From Neptuniibacter sp. (GTDB taxonomy: Bacteria > Pseudomonadota > Gammaproteobacteria > Pseudomonadales > Balneatricaceae), in NCBI GenBank assembly GCA_024686055.1, contig JAIBDV010000227.1, positions 1-5,571 of the forward strand: a DNA stretch of 5,571 nucleotides, written 5' to 3'. The notes beneath the pieces were generated by a model that worked only from the letters and a program-made list of their open reading frames with translations, ran no database searches and was not told the origin of the DNA. The number at the start of each line of letters is the position of its first letter. Within the stretch, counting starts at the first letter, position 1. Of this stretch, positions 1 through 5,093 are shown piece after piece. The position numbers and the translations under genes were made by a program.

Positions 1-831
1 GAAAACTTTGCCCGCGAACTGCTGGAACTGTTCACTCTGGGCGAAGGTAATTATACCGAGGCGGATGTAAAAGCCGCTGCGCGGGCGTTTACCGGCTGGT
101 GGATTGACCACAGAACTCGCCGGTTCCGCTTTAATCCGCGCCGCCATGACCGGGCCGGTAAGCTGTTTATGGGCCACCGGGGGAACTGGGATGGCGATGA
201 TATTCTGCGCATGCTGCTCAGTGATTCGCGCACCGCTGAAACGGTGGTGGGCAAAGCCTGGCGGGCGTTCATATCACCCCGGCCAGACCCTGCACGGGTG
301 GTGTATCTGGCGCGGCAGTTTCGTACGGCAGATTACAATATCCGCACTCTGATGCGGCTGTTACTGAATGAACCGGCATTCTGGGCGACTGAAAATCGCG
401 GGGTGCTGATCAAGTCCCCACTGATGTTGCTGGCGGGACTGGGGCGTACTTTTCAGTTACGGCCGGGCAAACAGGCGGTGCAACTGGCGCACCAGGCTGC
501 CCGACTAGGGCAGGACCCGTTTAACCCGCCCAATGTGAAAGGCTGGCCCGGTGGGGCTAACTGGATCAGCAGCCAGAGTTTGCTGTTACGTCAGCAGTTA
601 CTGGCCGGGCTCAGCCGTAAACCGGGGCACAAGCGATCGATGGCGATGGCAGGCAAGCGTGGCAAACGGCCGGATTATTCGGCCCAGCTGGCGGCGTTTA
701 ACCGTCGGGTCAGCGACAAAGACAAACCTGACTGGTTGCTGGCACTGCCTCCCATTCAGCCCCTGGCGGGCAAAACGGGTCGGGCATTGACGGCTGCGCT
801 CCTGCAGGACCCGGTTTACCAGCTGTACTAA
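1..831 (+). CDS. DUF1800 family protein, C-terminal part (5' end outside window)
   Basis: The reading frame is open from base 1 and ends at TAA 829-831, giving 276 residues of the C-terminal part; family members are usually about 450-600 residues. Seen in the sequence: the family hallmark NFARELLELFTLG at fragment residues 2-14, followed by YTEADVKAAARAFTGW at 18-33, an HD pair at 49-50 in the segment leading to KLFMGHRGNWDGDDIL, IKSPLMLLAGLGRT at 137-150, and the second hallmark PPNVKGWPGGANWISS at 176-191. A basic, low-complexity stretch follows at about 205-225. The family is widespread in bacteria, is often exported, and has no established reaction. It is normally encoded beside a DUF1501 gene, as here, where the next start is 31 bases downstream, so the two are probably co-transcribed and work together in the envelope. 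Any signal peptide lies outside the window. Family assignment is secure; function is unknown. Confidence 0.9.
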   Translation, partial: ENFARELLELFTLGEGNYTEADVKAAARAFTGWWIDHRTRRFRFNPRRHDRAGKLFMGHRGNWDGDDILRMLLSDSRTAETVVGKAWRAFISPRPDPARVVYLARQFRTADYNIRTLMRLLLNEPAFWATENRGVLIKSPLMLLAGLGRTFQLRPGKQAVQLAHQAARLGQDPFNPPNVKGWPGGANWISSQSLLLRQQLLAGLSRKPGHKRSMAMAGKRGKRPDYSAQLAAFNRRVSDKDKPDWLLALPPIQPLAGKTGRALTAALLQDPVYQLY

Positions 832-850
832 ACCCGTCTGGTACAACGAA

Positions 851-855
851 AAGGA
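851..855 (+). promoter_or_regulatory. Ribosome-binding site of the DUF1501 gene
   Basis: AAGGA (within AAAAGGA, 849-855) lies 7 bases before ATG 863. It is well placed and supports that start. It sits in the 31-base gap after the DUF1800 stop, consistent with independent initiation inside one transcript. Confidence 0.75.
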
Positions 856-862
856 CGCCTCA

Positions 863-2017
863 ATGCAACGACGACAGTTTTTGCAGCAGCTGATGACGCT
901 GCCCTTACTCAGCCTGAGCCCGCTGGCGGCTGCGGCAAATACCCGGCCGCGTTACCTGGTGCTGGTCGAGCTGAAAGGCGGCAATGACAGCCTCAATATG
1001 CTGGTGCCCCGGCAATCGGCTTACTACCGTGCGCGGCCCTCGCTGGCCATTGCTGACACCGATCTGCTCAAGCTGGACGCCGATCATGGACTGAATCCTG
1101 TGCTGGCGGCGCTGGAGCCGGCCTGGGCGAGTGGTGAGCTGGCCTGGTTGCCCGGGCTGGGTTATCCACAGCCCAACCGGTCCCACTTTCGCTCGATTGA
1201 GATCTGGGAAACGGCCTCGGCGGCAGATCAGTATCGGGATGAAGGCTGGGCGGCTGAAAGTCTGCGTCGTTATCCGTTAGCGCCGGGTCAGGCGGCCCAT
1301 GCCATTGTGCTGGGCAAGGATGCGCTGGTGGTCAGTGGGGCGGGTGTGCGTACGCTGCAGATGGACAGTGCCGCGCAGTTTTCGCGCCAGGCCCGGCGGT
1401 TAACGATGCCCGGTGGCCAGAGCGCTAATCCGGCACTGGCCCATATTCTGGCGGTACAGAGTAGCACCGCCGATGCCGCCGGCAAGCTGGCCGGTGGTGA
1501 GCGGATGAAAATACCTGGGCCTGAAGGCAAACAGCAGGGTGGGCGTTTCGCCAAGCAGCTTAACGAGGCGGCGCAGCTGATCAGTAACGGCCAGGCCGGG
1601 CCGGTGATCAAACTGTCGCTGGGTTCGTTTGATACCCATGCCAATCAGCGGGGAGTCCAGAATCGGCTGCTTAAACAGCTGGCGCAGGGGCTGGCACAGT
1701 TTCGCCAGCAGATGCAGGCGGCGGGGCTCTGGGATCAGGTGCTGGTGATGAGTTACAGCGAATTTGGCCGCCGGGTGGCTGAAAACGGCAGCCGGGGGAC
1801 CGACCATGGCACCGCTGCCACTCAGCTGTTGATGGGGGGCCGGGTGCGTGGCGGTATCCAGCATACGATGCCTTCTTTAACCGAACTGGATGCCGGAGAT
1901 TTACGTTACCAGCTGGACTTTCGGCAGCTCTATAGCACTGTCGTGCAACTCTGGTGGCAGCAGACCTTGCCCACTCACCTTGCTAGCTGGCCGGCACTGA
2001 ATCTGTTGAAAAGTTGA
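863..2017 (+). CDS. DUF1501 family exported protein with twin-arginine-type signal
   Basis: This complete gene encodes 384 residues, near or slightly under the usual family length. The N-terminus QRRQFLQ (R3, R4) followed by a hydrophobic stretch and LAAAAN looks like a twin-arginine (Tat) signal with cleavage near residue 25, so a periplasmic location is inferred. Family motifs seen: YLVLVELKGGNDSLNMLVP (31-49), WLPGLGYPQPNRSHFRSIEIWETAS (pieces within 95-119, with S107 H108 F109), LGSFDTHANQ (253-262), VMSYSEFGRRVAENGSRGTDHGTAA (pieces within 295-319). DUF1501 is placed in the alkaline phosphatase/sulfatase superfamily. D42, D257, H259, D314 and H315 are candidate metal ligands, which is inference from family resemblance and not shown here. 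The start has a good ribosome-binding site 7 bases upstream. It follows the DUF1800 gene by 31 bases, the usual partner arrangement. No terminator is visible after its stop, and the clpB promoter begins 27 bases beyond it. Substrate is unknown. Confidence 0.92.
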   Translation: MQRRQFLQQLMTLPLLSLSPLAAAANTRPRYLVLVELKGGNDSLNMLVPRQSAYYRARPSLAIADTDLLKLDADHGLNPVLAALEPAWASGELAWLPGLGYPQPNRSHFRSIEIWETASAADQYRDEGWAAESLRRYPLAPGQAAHAIVLGKDALVVSGAGVRTLQMDSAAQFSRQARRLTMPGGQSANPALAHILAVQSSTADAAGKLAGGERMKIPGPEGKQQGGRFAKQLNEAAQLISNGQAGPVIKLSLGSFDTHANQRGVQNRLLKQLAQGLAQFRQQMQAAGLWDQVLVMSYSEFGRRVAENGSRGTDHGTAATQLLMGGRVRGGIQHTMPSLTELDAGDLRYQLDFRQLYSTVVQLWWQQTLPTHLASWPALNLLKS

Positions 2018-2044
2018 TTCAGGTCGCCCGTTGCTGAACTCGGC

Positions 2045-2073
2045 CTTGAAGCACTGTCCGGCTGTCCCCATCT
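2045..2073 (+). promoter_or_regulatory. Sigma-32 (RpoH) heat-shock promoter of clpB
   Basis: CTTGAA at 2045-2050, a 15-base spacer, and CCCCATCT at 2066-2073 match the enterobacterial sigma-32 consensus (CTTGAA, 11-16 bases, CCCCATNT) at every stated position. Transcription would start near 2079-2082, giving a leader of about 90 bases before ATG 2171. The position directly ahead of a classic RpoH-regulon gene makes the call strong. I see no competing sigma-70 promoter of similar quality in the gap, and no CIRCE element. Confidence 0.9.
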
Positions 2074-2131
2074 AGATGATAGAGCTAGACAGAATGTAAC
2101 CGGCGAGCGCTTCAGAGAAGGCTTGCCCCTG

Positions 2132-2150
2132 CGCGGGCCGACAGGCCGCG
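2132..2150 (+). other. GC-rich hairpin in the clpB mRNA leader
   Basis: CGC 2132-2134 pairs with GCG 2148-2150 and GGCC 2136-2139 pairs with GGCC 2144-2147, closing a GACA loop and leaving one bulged G at 2135. It lies 8 bases ahead of the AGGAG site without covering it. No U-tract follows, so it is not a terminator. A role in leader stability or translation is possible but not shown. Confidence 0.4.
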
Positions 2151-2158
2151 ACCTTATC

Positions 2159-2163
2159 AGGAG
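2159..2163 (+). promoter_or_regulatory. Ribosome-binding site fixing the clpB start
   Basis: AGGAG ends 7 bases before ATG 2171. This decides between ATG 2171 and the in-frame TTG at 2123. The TTG has only an AGAAGG one base away, too close to work, and would add 16 residues (MPLRGPTGRDLIRRLD) that ClpB proteins lack. From ATG 2171 the protein begins MRPDKFTARLQEALADAQSL, matching the E. coli start MRLDRLT. Confidence 0.88.
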
Positions 2164-2170
2164 ACTTGAT

Positions 2171-4750
2171 ATGAGACCGGATAAATTTACTGCACGTTTA
2201 CAGGAAGCACTGGCTGATGCGCAATCACTTGCGGTGGGCCGTGATCACAACTATATCGAACCGGGCCATATGCTGGTGGCGCTGCTGGCGCAGCAAAATG
2301 GTGGCATTAAACCACTGTTGAACCAGGCAGGCGGTGATATCACCCGGCTGAATCGTGAGCTGGCGGAGCACCTGGATGGCCTGCCAACCTTGCAAAATCC
2401 CGATGGCAACATTCTCTGGTCCAAAGATGCCGGCCGGTTGCTGAACCTGTGCGACAAGCTGGCACAGAAACGCAACGACCAGTTTATCGCCAGTGAGTTG
2501 CTGGTGCTGGCCATGCTGGATGATAAAGGTGAGGTCGGTAAACTGATGCGCAAAGCCGGTGTCGATAAAGCCCGGCTCGAAAGCGCCATTATTCAGATGC
2601 GTGGCGGCGATAATGTGAATGACCCCAATGCCGAGTCTAATCGTCAGTCGCTGGATAAATACTGCATCAATCTGACTGAGCGCGCCGAAGCGGGCAAGCT
2701 GGACCCGGTGATCGGTCGTGATGATGAGATCCGCCGTACCATCCAGGTACTGCAGCGCCGGACCAAGAATAATCCGGTACTGATCGGTGAGCCGGGGGTG
2801 GGCAAAACCGCCATCGTTGAGGGGCTGGCCCAGCGCATCGTCAACGGTGAAGTGCCGGAAGGTCTCAAGCGCAAGCAGGTATTATCGCTGGATATGGGGG
2901 CGCTGATCGCGGGTGCCAAGTTCCGTGGTGAGTTCGAGGAACGTCTCAAGGCGGTGCTCAACGAGCTGTCGAAGCAGGATGGTCAGATCATTCTGTTTAT
3001 TGATGAACTGCACACCATGGTGGGTGCCGGTAAAGGCGAAGGTGCGATGGATGCGGGCAATATGCTCAAGCCCGCGCTGGCCCGTGGTGAATTACACTGT
3101 GTCGGTGCCACCACCCTGGACGAATATCGCCAGTATGTGGAGAAAGACGCTGCGCTGGAACGTCGTTTCCAGAAAGTGCAGGTGGACGAGCCGGACGAGC
3201 AATCCACGGTGGCTATTCTGCGTGGTTTGAAAGAGCGTTATGAAGTTCACCACGGGGTCGATATTACCGATTCGGCGATCATTGCGGCGGCGAAACTGAG
3301 CCAGCGTTATATTACTGACCGCCAGCTGCCAGACAAAGCCATTGACCTGATTGACGAAGCGGCGTCACGCATTCGGATGGAGATAGACTCCAAGCCAGAA
3401 GATCTGGATCGGCTGGAACGTCGGCTGATCCAGCTGAAGATGGAACGCGAAGCGCTGAAAAAAGAGAAAGATGCGGCGGCTAAACAGCGTCTGGTGGAGC
3501 TGGAAGCGACCATTGTTGAGGTGGAGCGTGAATTCGCTGATCTGGATGAAATCTGGAAAGCAGAAAAACTGGCGCTGCAGGGCTCGCAGCAGGTCAAAGA
3601 AAAACTCGACCAGGCCCGGATTGAGATGGAACAGGCTCAGCGTAACAGCGACCTGAGCCGGATGTCCGAGTTGCAATACGGGTTGATCCCCGCGCTGGAA
3701 AAAGAGCTGATGACGGTTGCTGAAGCCGAAGAATCCAGTGAAACCTCTACCCAGCTGCTGCGCAATAAGGTGACCGAAGAAGAGGTGGCTGAAGTGGTGG
3801 CGCGCTGGACCGGTATTCCGGTCAGCAAGATGCTGGAAGGTGAGCGCGAGAAATTGCTGCGTATGGAAACCGAGCTACATAAGCAGGTGATTGGTCAGCA
3901 GGAAGCGGTAATCGCGGTGTCGAATGCGGTGCGTCGTTCCCGTGCCGGGCTGTCAGATCCCAACCGGCCTAACGGTTCATTCCTGTTCCTTGGGCCAACC
4001 GGGGTGGGTAAAACCGAGCTGTGTAAAGCGCTGGCCGGGTTCCTGTTTGATACTGAAGAGGCGATGGTACGTATCGATATGTCCGAGTTTATGGAGAAAC
4101 ACTCCGTGGCCCGGCTGATCGGTGCGCCTCCGGGATATGTGGGTTATGAAGAGGGCGGTTATCTGACCGAAGCGGTACGCCGCAAGCCCTATTCAGTACT
4201 GTTGCTGGATGAGGTGGAAAAGGCCCACCCGGATGTATTCAATATCCTGCTGCAGGTGCTGGAAGATGGTCGCCTGACCGATGGTCAGGGCCGTACCGTG
4301 GATTTCCGTAACACCATTGTGGTGATGACCTCCAATCTGGGCTCTGACCTGATTCAGAACTTCAGCGATGATGATGACTACCAGCTGATGAATAAAGCGG
4401 TGATGGAAGCGGTCGGTAACCATTTCCGCCCGGAAGTGATCAACCGTATCGACGAAGTGGTGGTCTTTCACAGTCTGCGCAAAGCCCAGGTGGCGGGTAT
4501 TGCTGAAATTCAGCTGCGGCGTCTGGGTAACCGTCTGGCCGAGCGCGATCTGAGTCTGACGCTGACCAGTACTGCGCTGGATAAACTGGTCGATGTGGGT
4601 TTTGAGCCCATTTACGGCGCACGGCCACTGAAACGGGCCATTCAGCAGTGGGTTGAAAACCCGCTGGCACAGTCGATTCTGGCGGGTGAGTTTGGTCCGG
4701 GCCATGAAGTGGTGGTCGATGTGGAAGCGGGTGAGTTTGTATTTCGTTAA
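2171..4750 (+). CDS. clpB: ClpB, Hsp100 ATP-dependent protein disaggregase
   Basis: ClpB is a cytoplasmic hexameric AAA+ chaperone that threads proteins out of aggregates with DnaK/DnaJ/GrpE. The 859 residues compare with 857 in E. coli. Domains in order: N-domain about 1-148; NBD1 with Walker A GEPGVGKT (206-213, K212), pore loop GAKFRG (248-253), Walker B ILFIDE (274-279, E279), arginine pair R331-R332; coiled-coil middle domain about 408-526, including Y503; NBD2 with Walker A GPTGVGKT (608-615, K614), pore loop GAPPGYVGY (651-659, Y656), Walker B LLLDE (677-681), R759, and sensor-2 GARPLKR (816-822). All catalytic residues are intact. NBD1 numbering equals E. coli; a 3-residue offset appears before NBD2. 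The first pore aromatic is Phe251 where E. coli has Tyr. No ClpP-binding IGL/IGF loop was seen, which separates it from ClpA and ClpC. A GTG at 2615-2617 (Val149) matches the internal start that yields the short ClpB form in E. coli. Control is by the sigma-32 promoter; it ends at its own terminator. Confidence 0.98.
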   Translation: MRPDKFTARLQEALADAQSLAVGRDHNYIEPGHMLVALLAQQNGGIKPLLNQAGGDITRLNRELAEHLDGLPTLQNPDGNILWSKDAGRLLNLCDKLAQKRNDQFIASELLVLAMLDDKGEVGKLMRKAGVDKARLESAIIQMRGGDNVNDPNAESNRQSLDKYCINLTERAEAGKLDPVIGRDDEIRRTIQVLQRRTKNNPVLIGEPGVGKTAIVEGLAQRIVNGEVPEGLKRKQVLSLDMGALIAGAKFRGEFEERLKAVLNELSKQDGQIILFIDELHTMVGAGKGEGAMDAGNMLKPALARGELHCVGATTLDEYRQYVEKDAALERRFQKVQVDEPDEQSTVAILRGLKERYEVHHGVDITDSAIIAAAKLSQRYITDRQLPDKAIDLIDEAASRIRMEIDSKPEDLDRLERRLIQLKMEREALKKEKDAAAKQRLVELEATIVEVEREFADLDEIWKAEKLALQGSQQVKEKLDQARIEMEQAQRNSDLSRMSELQYGLIPALEKELMTVAEAEESSETSTQLLRNKVTEEEVAEVVARWTGIPVSKMLEGEREKLLRMETELHKQVIGQQEAVIAVSNAVRRSRAGLSDPNRPNGSFLFLGPTGVGKTELCKALAGFLFDTEEAMVRIDMSEFMEKHSVARLIGAPPGYVGYEEGGYLTEAVRRKPYSVLLLDEVEKAHPDVFNILLQVLEDGRLTDGQGRTVDFRNTIVVMTSNLGSDLIQNFSDDDDYQLMNKAVMEAVGNHFRPEVINRIDEVVVFHSLRKAQVAGIAEIQLRRLGNRLAERDLSLTLTSTALDKLVDVGFEPIYGARPLKRAIQQWVENPLAQSILAGEFGPGHEVVVDVEAGEFVFR

Positions 4751-4782
4751 TCAATAACGGTTGAATTATCGTTAAATAAAAG

Positions 4783-4806
4783 CCTGGCCTGAGTGCCAGG
4801 TTTTTT
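4783..4806 (+). terminator. Intrinsic terminator of clpB
   Basis: CCTGGC (4783-4788) and GCCAGG (4795-4800) form a perfect 6-base-pair stem around the loop CTGAGT and are followed by six Ts (4801-4806). Upstream AAAAG can extend the stem by pairing with the Ts. It begins 33 bases after the clpB stop. Read on the other strand, the stem is followed by CTTTTATTT, so it may also stop transcription leftward. Confidence 0.93.
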
Positions 4807-4852
4807 GTACTTCATTTTAAACTTTGCGTTCATTTATGTGGCGGGAACGGAA

Positions 4853-4881
4853 TCATTTTGATCGTTTGATCTGTCATTTTG
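4853..4881. repeat. Short direct repeats TCATTTTG / TTTGATC
   Basis: TCATTTTG occurs at 4853-4860 and 4874-4881, 21 bases apart (two helical turns). TCATTTT also occurs at 4812-4818, 41 bases before the first copy. TTTGATC is repeated at 4857-4863 and 4865-4871. Same-face spacing could suit a DNA-binding protein, but AT-rich DNA gives such matches readily. Confidence 0.3.
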
Positions 4882-4922
4882 GGTACGGAATAAAGGCTTG
4901 TTATCTGGCGATAATGCGTAAG

Positions 4923-5011
4923 TTTTCTGTTTAAACTTGAGTGATTTTCTATTTTTAGTGACTCTATAAAAGTCTAATGATCTCCATCATTGGTGGAATG
5001 AAAACAGAAAA
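4923..5011. repeat. 10-base perfect inverted repeat with arms 69 bases apart
   Basis: TTTTCTGTTT at 4923-4932 is the exact reverse complement of AAACAGAAAA at 5002-5011. The small palindrome at 4974-4993 lies between the arms. In RNA they could close a long stem; in DNA they could be two operator half-regions. The match is exact, but its use is unknown. Confidence 0.4.
4974..4993. repeat. Palindrome AATGAT-CTCC-ATCATT
   Basis: AATGAT (4976-4981) and ATCATT (4986-4991) pair perfectly around CTCC; flanking CT and GG extend this by one U-G and one C-G pair. No T-run follows, so it is not a terminator. It lies just after the TATAAA at 4965-4970 and just before the small ORF starting at 4998, so it is either an operator or a leader hairpin. 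Confidence 0.4.
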
Positions 5012-5093
5012 ATACTTCAGTAAATTAGCGATTTATGGGAAAGTTAGCAGCTTACATACACTATTTCTGATGCCGTTAAGAGAGTCACAATGA
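4998..5093 (+). CDS. Possible 31-residue leader ORF overlapping the regulator start
   Basis: ATG 4998 opens a 31-codon frame that starts MKTEKYF and ends PLRESQ. Its TGA (5091-5093) overlaps the ATG of the response regulator as ATGA, the arrangement used for translational coupling. It contains the ribosome-binding region of that gene. Against it: the only purine-rich sequence upstream, GGTGG (4992-4996), is one base from the ATG, which is too close for a normal site, and the product is too short to judge by composition. I do not recognise the peptide. It is basic and somewhat hydrophobic, without a clear run of one amino acid such as attenuators use. Chance occurrence is quite possible. Confidence 0.2.
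   Translation: MKTEKYFSKLAIYGKVSSLHTLFLMPLRESQ
5078..5084 (+). promoter_or_regulatory. Ribosome-binding site of the response regulator
   Basis: AAGAGAG ends 5 bases before ATG 5090; it is a moderate site. AGAGTCAC (5081-5088), which includes its 3' half, is exactly complementary to GTGACTCT at 4958-4965, so a transcript starting upstream of 4958 could mask it. No other in-frame start lies between here and the preceding stop. Confidence 0.6.

Larger units (their letters stand above)
4807..5089. other. AT-rich intergenic region before the response regulator
   Basis: This stretch, with the bases just after clpB, makes a 339-base gap without a recognised gene. Its base composition is visibly richer in A and T than the genes around it. 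It holds several short repeats and palindromes described separately and a possible leader ORF. A promoter for the downstream regulator must be here or the gene would have none, because a strong terminator precedes it. Weak sigma-70 -10-like hexamers are TATAAA (4965-4970), TCTAAT (4973-4978) and GATAAT (4910-4915), but none has a good -35 box at the right distance. I see no convincing sigma-54 or sigma-28 site. Confidence 0.6.

Noticed and set aside
169..831. Shorter DUF1800 gene starting at ATG 169
   Set aside because: The frame is open back to base 1 and the upstream codons encode the family hallmark NFARELLELFTLG, so the true start is outside the window.
1400..1864. 154-codon open frame on the minus strand
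   Set aside because: It lies wholly antisense to the DUF1501 gene, which has clear family motifs; the frame is a by-product of GC-rich coding sequence.
2123..2170. In-frame TTG start that would add 16 residues to ClpB
   Set aside because: Its purine-rich sequence is one base from the codon, the added residues have no counterpart in ClpB, and ATG 2171 has a well-spaced AGGAG.
4193..4705. 170-codon open frame on the minus strand
   Set aside because: It is antisense to the conserved NBD2 of clpB, where the + strand product is certain, and it shows no family features.
4755..4774. TAACG/CGTTA inverted repeat just after clpB
   Set aside because: Only five pairs with a 10-base loop and no T-run; the terminator right after it explains the region better.
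4906..4917. TGGC...GC resembling a sigma-54 promoter
   Set aside because: The GG and GC dinucleotides are 9 bases apart, not the required 12.
4836..4934. 32-codon ORF starting MWRERNHF after the clpB terminator
   Set aside because: No ribosome-binding sequence precedes it, it has no coupling to another gene, and its codon use looks like random AT-rich DNA.
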